From Cobetia sp. L2A1 (lineage in GTDB: Bacteria; Pseudomonadota; Gammaproteobacteria; Pseudomonadales; Halomonadaceae), in assembly GCF_009796845.1 (NCBI RefSeq), contig NZ_CP047025.1, positions 1,674,001-1,738,000 of the forward strand: DNA of 64,000 nt. The letters are read 5' to 3'. Positions 51,985 through 60,030 of this stretch are shown one piece after another (within the stretch, counting starts at the first letter, position 1; every line of letters starts with the position of its first letter). Both the position numbers and the translations under genes were made by a program. Under the pieces are notes generated by a model. The model saw only the letters and a program-made list of their open reading frames with translations, was not told the origin of the DNA and made no database searches.

Positions 51985-52823
51985 TGAATGCACTCAATAG
52001 CCATGTGGCGAGTATGAGGCAGGAAACAGCCCCGATGCCGCCGATCGTGATGGATATCAAGGACAGCGTATCGGCCGTGTCCGTAAAGGGAGTCTCAAAG
52101 ACCTATCCCGGCGGTGTGCAGGCACTGGACAACATGACGCTGGAATTCGTGAAAGGCGAGCTGACCTCATTGTTGGGGCCGTCGGGCTGCGGCAAGACGA
52201 CATTGTTGAAGATCATTGCGGGCTTGATACCTGCCAGTGCAGGAGAGGTCGTGGTCAATGGGCTTGTCGTCGACAAGCCAGGCGATGACCGCGCCTTCGT
52301 CTTTCAGGATTTTGCCTTGCTGCCCTGGGCGACCGTGCTGCGTAACGTGGCCTTCGGGTTGGAGCTCAAGGGAGTCAATCGTCGCGAGCGTGAGGACATT
52401 GCCGAGCGCTATATCAACTCCGTGGGGCTCAAGGGGTTCGAGAACAGTTACCCCCATGAGCTGTCCGGTGGAATGCGTCAGCGAGCCGGCCTGGCGCGGG
52501 CGCTGGCAATGAATGCCGATGTACTGCTGATGGATGAGCCGTTCTCGGCGGTCGATGAGCAGACGCGTCGCAAGTTCCAGGAAGACATGATCCGTCTGGT
52601 CGATGAAGAGAAGAAGACCTTCATCGTGGTGACGCATTCCATTGAGGAAGCGGTGTACATCTCCGACAAGATCGCGCTGCTGCTGCCACGCCCCAGCCGA
52701 GTCTCGGAAATCATCAAGCCGGATATCAAACGCGACATCAATCCCGATGCCATGCGACGTGATCCTGCCTATCTGGATACCGTCGAGCGTATCTGGAGCT
52801 CATTGCGCCATTACGTGGAATAA
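51981..52823 (+). CDS. ABC transporter ATP-binding protein
   Basis: A 280-residue ATPase. Walker A GPSGCGKTT, Q-loop FQDFALLPW, signature LSGGMRQRAGLARAL, Walker B VLLMDEPFSAVDE and switch VTHSIEEA are all intact. About 35 extra N-terminal residues precede the domain; a later start is possible. Belongs to the nitrate/sulfonate/taurine-type importer class. Confidence 0.93.
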   Translation: MMNALNSHVASMRQETAPMPPIVMDIKDSVSAVSVKGVSKTYPGGVQALDNMTLEFVKGELTSLLGPSGCGKTTLLKIIAGLIPASAGEVVVNGLVVDKPGDDRAFVFQDFALLPWATVLRNVAFGLELKGVNRREREDIAERYINSVGLKGFENSYPHELSGGMRQRAGLARALAMNADVLLMDEPFSAVDEQTRRKFQEDMIRLVDEEKKTFIVVTHSIEEAVYISDKIALLLPRPSRVSEIIKPDIKRDINPDAMRRDPAYLDTVERIWSSLRHYVE

Positions 52824-52833
52824 GGAGGGCACC

Positions 52834-53586
52834 ATGAAGATATTCGGCTTCCAACTCCCGATGATGTCCTCGCTGTTGATATGGGCAGTACTCTGGGAGA
52901 TCGTCGGACAGCTACACCTGACCATGCTGTTGCCGCCATTGTCTTCCATCCTGGTTCGGATGACCGAGATCGTACCGACGGCGTCCTTCCTCAGCGCCCT
53001 GGGCGAGACGTCGCGGGCTTTTTCAATCGGTACCGGGATCGCCATCGTGATCGGGGTGCCGATGGGCATCCTGATGGGGCAGTCGGTATTGATTGATCGC
53101 CTGTTGTTGCCTTGGGTGAACATGTTCCTGAGTGCGCCGCTGACCGCATTGGTACCGGTACTGATGATCCTGTTCGGGATCGGCGAGAAGACCGTCATCA
53201 TTACCACTGTGCTGTTTGCCATCTGGATCATCGTGCTGGATGCACGGGCGGGCGTGAAGCAGATCTCACTGTCCCTTGTCGAGATGGCCAGCTGCTTTGG
53301 TGCCTCGCCTTGGCAGACCTTCCACAAGATCTACTTCTGGGCGGCATTGCCGGAGATTCTGGCAGGCATTCGGATAGGCTTCGTCAGAGCGATAAAAGGC
53401 GTCATCATCGGGCAATTGTTGGTCTCGATCATTGGCTTCGGACGCTTGTTCGAACTGTATTCGGCCAACTTCCTGATGGAACCCTTCTGGGCGATTCTGC
53501 TGGTGCTGTTCTTCTTCGCCTTTCTCATCTCGGAGTTGCTCTCGATGCTGGAACGGCGATTCTCCTACTATGCCGCTAACAGATGA
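52834..53586 (+). CDS. ABC transporter permease (second)
   Basis: A 250-residue membrane protein, related to but clearly different from the first permease. The coupling loop is MASCFGASPWQTFHKIYFWAALPEILAGIRIG. AAGGAGGG precedes the ATG at 52834; the longer frame lies inside the ATPase gene. Two distinct permease genes flanking one ATPase gene is less usual than a single SsuC-type permease. Confidence 0.9.
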   Translation: MKIFGFQLPMMSSLLIWAVLWEIVGQLHLTMLLPPLSSILVRMTEIVPTASFLSALGETSRAFSIGTGIAIVIGVPMGILMGQSVLIDRLLLPWVNMFLSAPLTALVPVLMILFGIGEKTVIITTVLFAIWIIVLDARAGVKQISLSLVEMASCFGASPWQTFHKIYFWAALPEILAGIRIGFVRAIKGVIIGQLLVSIIGFGRLFELYSANFLMEPFWAILLVLFFFAFLISELLSMLERRFSYYAANR

Positions 53587-53696
53587 TATGGCAGTGAACA
53601 GGTGATATGTATGCCGCGAACGGGTATTGCGCGGCCAACCGTAGGCATGGGGTACATCGATGTCGTCTCGGGCATCAGCCCCTCGTCATGCCACTC

Positions 53697-53738
53697 TGAC
53701 AAAGTGATTCTGTCAAAGTGGTTCCGACAAAGTGGTTC
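53697..53738 (+). repeat. Three tandem 14-bp repeats upstream of the FAH-family gene
   Basis: Units TGACAAAGTGATTC, TGTCAAAGTGGTTC and CGACAAAGTGGTTC follow each other exactly, ending about 20 bases before the next start codon. Confidence 0.8.
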
Positions 53739-53758
53739 CGAAAAAGGACGTTACGAGA

Positions 53759-54445
53759 ATGAATGAATACGTGATCAATCCTCATGCTGTCATCAGTGCT
53801 GCCGTTGCCGGTGAAGAGAAACGCTTCCCTATCCGCCGTGTCTACTGCATCGGCCGAAACTATGCCGATCATGCCATCGAGATGGGGCACGATCCGGACC
53901 GCGAGCCGCCGTTCTTCTTCCAGAAGAATCCCGACAATGTGTGCAATGTCGATACCTTCCCGTACCCGCCGCAGACCTCTGATGTGCATCACGAGATGGA
54001 ACTGGTGGTGGCACTCAAGCGTGGCGGTTCCGATATCACGCTCGAGAATGCGCTTGAACATGTTTATGGCTACGCGTTGGGGCTGGACATGACACGGCGT
54101 GATCTTCAGGGTGAGATGAAGAAGATGGGACGGCCGTGGGAGATCGGCAAGGCGTTCGAGCATTCAGCACCAATGGGTCCGATACACCCGGTGTCTCGCA
54201 CTGGCCATCTCGACAAGGGGCGTATCGCGCTGACGGTCAATGGTGAGCTGCGCCAGGAAGGCGACCTTGATCAGATGATCTGGAAGGTGCCGGAGATGAT
54301 TGCCTATCTCTCGCGCTTCTATACTCTGGCGGCGGGGGACCTGATCATGACGGGAACACCGGCGGGCGTGGGCCCGGTCGAGCGGGGAGATGTGATGGTG
54401 GGCACGGTTGAAGGCCTGGGAGAACTCGTCGTGACGGTGGTGTGA
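53759..54445 (+). CDS. FAH-family hydrolase, fumarylpyruvate-hydrolase-like
   Basis: A 228-residue short FAH-fold enzyme. Segments VYCIGRNYADHAIEMGHD, PPFFFQKNPDNV, HHEMELVVALKRGG and GLDMTRRDLQGEMKK match fumarylpyruvate/acylpyruvate hydrolases; LIMTGTPAGVGPV closes the site. In that group the enzyme splits an acylpyruvate to pyruvate plus an acid. It lies 172 bases after the ABC genes, behind tandem repeats, and is followed by a terminator, so it is probably the catabolic partner of the importer. Exact substrate unknown. Confidence 0.88.
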   Translation: MNEYVINPHAVISAAVAGEEKRFPIRRVYCIGRNYADHAIEMGHDPDREPPFFFQKNPDNVCNVDTFPYPPQTSDVHHEMELVVALKRGGSDITLENALEHVYGYALGLDMTRRDLQGEMKKMGRPWEIGKAFEHSAPMGPIHPVSRTGHLDKGRIALTVNGELRQEGDLDQMIWKVPEMIAYLSRFYTLAAGDLIMTGTPAGVGPVERGDVMVGTVEGLGELVVTVV

Positions 54446-54494
54446 TAGCCCATCGTGATAGCCCATCCTGATCATCCATCGTCAGGCAATGATG

Positions 54495-54531
54495 AAAAGC
54501 CCACCTGCGGTGATCCGCAGGTGGGCTTTTT
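54495..54531. terminator. Bidirectional terminator after the FAH-family gene
   Basis: A perfect 16-bp stem (AAAAGCCCACCTGCGG and complement), loop TGAT, T tail; it serves convergent genes. Confidence 0.88.
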
Positions 54532-54576
54532 CAGTGTGTCTGGCCGTAGGGTCTCTGACTCGTCAATGCTGACTGA

Positions 54577-55860
54577 TCAGCTCTGGCTCACGATTTCAGC
54601 TTGATCCAGCATCGCGTGGAAGAGGACGTTGCAGCCTGCGTGCAGATCAGCCGGCGCGGCATTTTCGATCTCGTTGTGGCTGATCCCGCCTTCACAAGGC
54701 ACGAAGATCATGCCTGCTGGCGCAATGCGGCCCATGAAGATGGCGTCATGGCCCGCACCACTAACGATATCGCGATGGGAATAGCCCAGCTGACTCGCCG
54801 CATTGCGCACGGCCGTGACGCAGTTGTCGGCGAAATGTTCCGGCACGAAGTCCGCAGTCGGGGTCAATTCTGCACTCAGACGATGGCGTTGGCTGACGTC
54901 CTGGACGATCTGCTTGAGCTCTTCTGCCATGGCGGTGAGGGAGTCCGGTTCCAGTGAGCGCAGGTCGATGGTCATGTTGACCTGGCCCGGAATGACGTTT
55001 CGTGAGCCGGGATAGACCTGCATCATTCCCACGGTGCCACGACCATGCGGTTGGTGATCCATGGCGATACGGTTGACGGCCACGGTGATCTCGGCGGCGC
55101 CGAGCATGGCATCCTGGCGCAGTGTCATGGGCGTCGGACCAGCGTGAGCTTCCTGGCCGGTCAACGTCAGGTCGAACCAGCGCTGACCCAGCGCCCCCAT
55201 CACCACGCCGATGGTGGTCTCCTCATCTTCCAGAATCGGCCCCTGCTCGATATGGCTTTCGAAGAAGGCGCGCACGTTCTCGCGCGACACCTCATCATTG
55301 CCACGATAACCGATGGCATCGAGCGCTTCGCCCGCGGTCACGCCGTCGGTGTCCTTTTGCGCGAGCATCTCGTGCAGTGACAGTTGGCCGGTATGAACAC
55401 CGGAGCCCATCATGCAGGGGGCGAAGCGACAGCCTTCCTCGTTGGTCCAGACAACGACCTCGACCGGACAGCGCGTCTTGATGCCGTATTGGTTGAGGCT
55501 ACGCAATACCTCAAGCCCAGCCATCACCCCGAAGCAGCCATCGAACTTGCCGCCAGTCGGTTGAGTATCGATGTGGCTACCTGTCATCACGGCGGGGGCG
55601 TCGGGCTCCGTGCCGGCGCGGCGGGCAAAGATGTTGCCGATGGCGTCGATGCGTATCGTGCAACCTTCGGCCTTGCACCACTCGATGAAGAGATCGCGCG
55701 CCTGGCGATCAAGCTCGGTCAGCGCCTGGCGATTGACGCCCCCCTTGGGTGTGGCGCCCAGCTTGGCCAGCGTCATCAAGGATTGCCACAGTCGATCGCT
55801 GTCGGTGCGCAGCTCGGTCAATGCATTGGTTTGCGTCTTGTCCTGTTGTGCCGTCGTCAT
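54577..55860 (-). CDS. Zn-dependent M20-family amidohydrolase (carbamoylase/allantoate hydrolase type)
   Basis: A 427-residue hydrolase of the hydantoinase/carbamoylase group. Metal ligands lie in GSHIDTQPTGGKFDG, WTNEEGCRFAP and the late SHNEIENA; substrate/dimer segments are HIEQGPILEDEETTIGVV and GQEAHAGPTPM. It removes a carbamoyl or ureido group from an N-carbamoyl amino acid or allantoate-like compound. GAGGAAG precedes the ATG. It lies upstream-adjacent to a GntR gene on the same strand. The exact substrate cannot be told from sequence. Confidence 0.9.
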   Translation of the reverse strand: MTTAQQDKTQTNALTELRTDSDRLWQSLMTLAKLGATPKGGVNRQALTELDRQARDLFIEWCKAEGCTIRIDAIGNIFARRAGTEPDAPAVMTGSHIDTQPTGGKFDGCFGVMAGLEVLRSLNQYGIKTRCPVEVVVWTNEEGCRFAPCMMGSGVHTGQLSLHEMLAQKDTDGVTAGEALDAIGYRGNDEVSRENVRAFFESHIEQGPILEDEETTIGVVMGALGQRWFDLTLTGQEAHAGPTPMTLRQDAMLGAAEITVAVNRIAMDHQPHGRGTVGMMQVYPGSRNVIPGQVNMTIDLRSLEPDSLTAMAEELKQIVQDVSQRHRLSAELTPTADFVPEHFADNCVTAVRNAASQLGYSHRDIVSGAGHDAIFMGRIAPAGMIFVPCEGGISHNEIENAAPADLHAGCNVLFHAMLDQAEIVSQS

Positions 55861-55994
55861 CGGTCTTCCTCTTGTTATTGTTGATGTGTCGCCATGGAAT
55901 TGAGGGGTAATCCTGCTGTGGCAGCGATACCCATGAAGCTCGAGGTTCGAGAGATTGAAGCTTCGAGAGGCTAAATCCTCTGGGAGTCGTTGGC

Positions 55995-56780
55995 TTACCG
56001 TTGCTCTGTGACCAGCAGCTGGCTGGCCATTTCCATCTCCAGCGCCGTCATGTGGTGCTCGGCGTCTCGCATGTGTTCTGTCATCAGCTGGCGGACCCGC
56101 TCGGTGTTCTCATCTCGAAAGGCAGTGATCAGTTCACCGTGATAATGCTGATTGGCTTGATCGAACTGCTTGCGCTCCGGCAGGTAGGCCTTCTTGATCA
56201 CGACCAGCTCATGCAGCATGTCATTGAGGAACTGGCACATGAAGCTCAATAGCGGGTTGGGGCAGGCGCGTGCCAGCACCTGATGAAATTCCAGTTCCAG
56301 GAAACGCTGCCGACGTTGGTCTTCCTCTTCATGAGGATGGCAGCTGCATTCACCGACGTTGTACTCAAGCGCGGTGAAGTCATCCTCACTGAGCAGGCCC
56401 ACCACCGAGGCGGCCATCTCGACCTCCAGTAAGCGTCGCAGCTGATAGACCTGTGCTCCATTCAATGTCTTGAAGTGCAGAAAACTTCGCAGCATGCGGC
56501 TGGCGGGTTCCATGCCTGGCGCATTCAGAATGGCGCCCCCATTGGGGCCGGTCTTGAGGGTGATCAGGCCCTCGACTTCCAGAATCATCAGCGCCTCGCG
56601 CAGAGTCCCCTTGGCGCAGCCATAAAGCGCCATCAGTGCTTTCTCGTTGGGCAGGCGATCGCCCTCGCTCAAACCATCGCGCACGATGGAGCGCCGCAGA
56701 TCATCACTGATCAATTCGGCCAGTTTCTGGCGGCGTGGCGCTCCCGAGAGGGAGGGTGCCTGTGAAGAGATTGGCGGCAT
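55995..56780 (-). CDS. GntR-family regulator (FadR/FCD type)
   Basis: A 261-residue regulator: winged helix KLAELISDDLRRSIVRDGLSEGDRLPNEKALMALYGCAKGTLREALMILE, then an all-helical FCD domain with LRRLLEVEMAASVVGLL. It is co-directional with the M20 hydrolase gene and divergent from the NDH-2-like gene. A palindrome (56808-56825) lies 28 bases upstream, a likely autoregulatory operator. Confidence 0.9.
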   Translation of the reverse strand: MPPISSQAPSLSGAPRRQKLAELISDDLRRSIVRDGLSEGDRLPNEKALMALYGCAKGTLREALMILEVEGLITLKTGPNGGAILNAPGMEPASRMLRSFLHFKTLNGAQVYQLRRLLEVEMAASVVGLLSEDDFTALEYNVGECSCHPHEEEDQRRQRFLELEFHQVLARACPNPLLSFMCQFLNDMLHELVVIKKAYLPERKQFDQANQHYHGELITAFRDENTERVRQLMTEHMRDAEHHMTALEMEMASQLLVTEQR

Positions 56781-56807
56781 GGTGTGTCCTGAAAGGGTCT
56801 ATCAATC

Positions 56808-56825
56808 TATTTATTCGTATAAATA
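56808..56825. promoter_or_regulatory. Palindromic operator candidate of the second GntR gene
   Basis: TATTTAT-TCGT-ATAAATA: perfect 7-bp arms with a 4-base centre, 28 bases before the GntR start and in the divergent gap shared with the NDH-2-like gene. It differs from the ATCGAT-type motif. Confidence 0.6.
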
Positions 56826-57067
56826 AGATTTAGTCGCCCTACGTGAAGCTGTCAACTACCGCTGACTGCCTCATGGCACTGAAGCTTGCGGTGATCATCG
56901 CTTTCTGAATTGCTCTCGACTGTTCGCTACCTTCACCACTGAAGTCAATTTATGAGTCTATGCTAATTGAGATGGGTTGAGTTCGAGGTCGCGTTCATGT
57001 TGCAGTGCGGGAGATCGCACTGAAACGATCTCAATCGCGCGCCTTTCCGCAATCGCAAGGAGGTAGC

Positions 57068-58501
57068 ATGGACAAGCAATCTCTCATATCCACCCCTGGT
57101 GCTCGTATTGTCATCGTCGGGGGTGGTGCTGGCGGTCTTGAGTTGGCGGTCCGACTGGCCAGGGCTGGCCATGACGACGTGGTGCTGGTGGACCGACAGA
57201 CCACGCATGTCTGGAAGCCCAGGTTGCATGAAGTCGCCGCAGGATTGGGGCGTCGTCACGTCGATGCACTGGGTTATGCCGGCTTGGCGGAGACCTGGGG
57301 CTTTCGTTTTGAATGCGGCACGCTCGAGTCGATCGATGTGGAGCATCAGCAGATCACGCTTGCCTCTATCCATGGCCCTATCAGCGAGTGCTCAATAGAC
57401 GGCCAGTCTCGTGCCCTGCCACAAGACACCAGGATCGAGGTGCCGTCTCGCGTACTGGACTATCGGCAACTGGTGTTGGCGCTTGGCGGCGTGACGCCCG
57501 ACATGGGCGTTGAAGGTGTGCTGGAGCATGCCTGTCTACTGGACACGCCTGAGGATGCAGAGCGCATTGCTGAGCGCTACTCGCGGGGTCTGCTGGCGCA
57601 TCACGTCAGACACGGCATGAGCGTCTGTGAAACTGCCGGCGAAACGGATGAATCGACTCAGGCAGCAGTCAATACGCCGTATCGCGTGGTGATCGTGGGG
57701 TCCGGCGCGACCGGGGTGGAGCTTGCCGCCTATCTGGCGAGTGGGGCGCATAGTGCATTGGAAGCGCCGGCCCACGGGGACAACGAGGTGGAAATCACGA
57801 TTCTGGAGGCGACAGAGACCTTCATGCCCGGGGTGTCCGAGACACTGCGCGAGGCGATACATCAACGCCTGGTCGCGGCCGGGATTCGCATCGAACTGTC
57901 GTGTCAGGTGTCTGCCGTGACACCGGATCAGGTCAAGACAGCAGCGCAGGAGGGTGATGAGACATCCGAAAGCATCTTTGCGTCTGACCTGGTGATCTGG
58001 GCCGCAGGGCGAGTCGGCCCTCCCATCGTGGAGCGTATCGAGGCGCTCGCGAGCAACAAGAAGCGACAATGGAGCGTCACCAACGGCCTGCAATGTCTCG
58101 AACAGGACGCCATCTTCGCACTGGGCGACTGCTCCTGCATCGAGAACTCACCGGTACCGCCTACCGCGCAGGTCGCGAGTGAGCAGGCTGAATTTCTCGC
58201 CGAGGAGCTCCCGCGTCGACTGAAGGGCGAAGCCCCGCGTGAATTCGTCTTTGATGACAAGGGCACCTTGCTGTCGTTGGGCGCGGCGGGCAGCGTCGGC
58301 GAGCTGACCGGGAAGCTCACCGACAGATTCTCAGGCCAGGGCCATGATGATCTGCAAGTCCGCGGGCGTTTCGCCCGTGCGGCGTATCATGGCCTGCAAC
58401 GTCAGCACCAGTTCGTGCTGCTGGGCCCCGTCAAGGGGACGGCGGAAGCCGTCAGTGATGCCTTCCGCCGCACGCTGAGCCCGCGCCTCAAAGTGCATTG
58501 A
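57068..58501 (+). CDS. NDH-2-like NAD(P)/FAD-dependent oxidoreductase
   Basis: A 477-residue two-dinucleotide flavoprotein. The FAD motif is RIVIVGGGAGGLELAVRLARAG near residue 15, the NAD(P)H motif is RVVIVGSGATGVELAAYLA near residue 205, and IFALGDCSC closes the FAD site. Family members pass electrons from NADH to quinone without pumping protons. AAGGAGGT precedes the ATG at 57068. It ends 16 bases from the convergent alpha-hydroxy-acid dehydrogenase gene, with no terminator between them. Confidence 0.85.
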   Translation: MDKQSLISTPGARIVIVGGGAGGLELAVRLARAGHDDVVLVDRQTTHVWKPRLHEVAAGLGRRHVDALGYAGLAETWGFRFECGTLESIDVEHQQITLASIHGPISECSIDGQSRALPQDTRIEVPSRVLDYRQLVLALGGVTPDMGVEGVLEHACLLDTPEDAERIAERYSRGLLAHHVRHGMSVCETAGETDESTQAAVNTPYRVVIVGSGATGVELAAYLASGAHSALEAPAHGDNEVEITILEATETFMPGVSETLREAIHQRLVAAGIRIELSCQVSAVTPDQVKTAAQEGDETSESIFASDLVIWAAGRVGPPIVERIEALASNKKRQWSVTNGLQCLEQDAIFALGDCSCIENSPVPPTAQVASEQAEFLAEELPRRLKGEAPREFVFDDKGTLLSLGAAGSVGELTGKLTDRFSGQGHDDLQVRGRFARAAYHGLQRQHQFVLLGPVKGTAEAVSDAFRRTLSPRLKVH

Positions 58502-58517
58502 GGCGTCGCTCTGCTTC

Positions 58518-59684
58518 TCAGCGCCAGGTGACGCCCGGTAGCGGGTAGGTGCCTGGTCTGAGAATGCGCGTATCCACATCATGAATGTCACGCAAGCCAC
58601 AGAGCGCCAGCGTAGTGTCGAGTTCCTTGTGGATGATCTCGAGTGTCCGAGTCACGCCTTCCTCGCCCATGGCACCCAGTCCATACAGGAAGGCACGTCC
58701 CAGATAGACCCCCTTGGCTCCCATCGCAATGGCCTTGAGGACATCCTGCCCTGAGCGGATACCCCCATCCATGTGGACCTCGGTCCTGTCGCCGACCGCT
58801 GCGAGAATATCCGGCAGCGCGGAGATGGAAGACGCGGCCCCATCCAGCTGACGCCCGCCGTGATTGGAGACGATCACGGCATCTGCCCCGGCTTGCACGG
58901 CCATCTCGGCATCTTCCGGATCCATAATGCCCTTGATGATCAGCTTGCCGCCCCAGCGATCCTTGATCCACTTGATATCGTCCCAGCTCAGGCTGGGGTC
59001 GAACTGGCTGGCGGTCCACTTCGAGAGTGAACTCAAGTTCTCGGCGTCCTTCACGTGACCGGCGATATTGCCGAAGCTATGACGTTTCGTTTTCAGCATG
59101 CCCGCACACCAGCGCCATTTGGTGGCCAGGTTCAGCGCAGTGGCGACGGTCGGGCGCGGTGGAACGCTCAGCCCATTGATCAAATCCTTGTGGCGTTGAC
59201 CGATGATCTGAAGATCTGCAGTCAGCACCAGTGCGGAGCACTCGGCCGCCTTGGCACGATCGATCAGTCGGCCGACGTAGTCCTTGTCACGCATCACGTA
59301 GAGCTGAAACCAGAATGGCCGGGTGCTGACCGAAGCGACATCCTCGATGGAGCAGATGCTCATGGTCGAGAGGGTGAAGGGAATGCCGAAATTGCCGGCG
59401 GCCCGTGCGGCCAGCATCTCACCATCGGCATGCTGCATGCCGGTCAACCCGGTCGGGGCAATTGCCACTGGCATGGCCACTTCCTCGCCCAGCATCGTGG
59501 TGCGCAGGGTGCGATTGTCCATGTCGACCATCACCCGCTGACGAAATCCGATGGATTGAAAGTCGGCTTCATTGGCACGGTAGGTGCCTTCCGTCCATGA
59601 ACCCGAGTCTGCGTAGTCGTAGAACATCCTGGGGACGCGGCGGCGTGCCAGACGTTGCAGGTCGTTGATGCAGGTGATGGTCAT
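58518..59684 (-). CDS. lldD: FMN-dependent alpha-hydroxy-acid (L-lactate) dehydrogenase
   Basis: A 388-residue TIM-barrel flavoenzyme. Catalytic segment SNHGGRQLDGA, FMN phosphate segments DGGIRSGQDVLKAIAMGAKGVYLGRAFLYG, and the early PRMFYDYADSGSWTE are typical of L-lactate dehydrogenase/glycolate oxidase. It most likely oxidises L-lactate at the membrane; other 2-hydroxy acids are possible. GGAGTC precedes the ATG. It stands without lldP or lldR neighbours. Confidence 0.88.
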   Translation of the reverse strand: MTITCINDLQRLARRRVPRMFYDYADSGSWTEGTYRANEADFQSIGFRQRVMVDMDNRTLRTTMLGEEVAMPVAIAPTGLTGMQHADGEMLAARAAGNFGIPFTLSTMSICSIEDVASVSTRPFWFQLYVMRDKDYVGRLIDRAKAAECSALVLTADLQIIGQRHKDLINGLSVPPRPTVATALNLATKWRWCAGMLKTKRHSFGNIAGHVKDAENLSSLSKWTASQFDPSLSWDDIKWIKDRWGGKLIIKGIMDPEDAEMAVQAGADAVIVSNHGGRQLDGAASSISALPDILAAVGDRTEVHMDGGIRSGQDVLKAIAMGAKGVYLGRAFLYGLGAMGEEGVTRTLEIIHKELDTTLALCGLRDIHDVDTRILRPGTYPLPGVTWR

Positions 59685-60030
59685 TCATGACTCCATCCAG
59701 GACAAGAGCGTGAGTGAAAGGGTATCTGAGGCTCAACGGGGTGGTAAAAGCGCCGCGTCAGCATCGGACGAGACGCATCGGCAGCCCCACTGTCTATTAC
59801 CGGAGCCAGCATGAGCTATTGGCGATACGTCTACTTATGCATCATTTCGCCTGCCGGAGGGCGGCAGGCAGATGATCTTTCAGGCGTCTATTGCTGAGAA
59901 TGATGCATGGGGGCGTTATCGCGTCTTTCATCGAGCCCCGTTTAGCCTGATTGCGCAGTCGTTACAGATTGTCATTTTCGGATGGCATACTGTGGAGTCA
60001 TCATGTTTCCGGTGCTGGTGGAGAAAGCGA
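59685..60030. other. Gap upstream of the GAK-like cluster
   Basis: About 345 bases without a supported gene. It contains a hairpin at 59849-59869 (GCCTGCCG/CGGCAGGC) flanked by short ATCAT/ATGAT arms, possibly a leader structure or weak terminator. An in-frame extension of the following gene reaches back to 59872 but is Cys/Trp-rich and unlikely. Confidence 0.45.
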
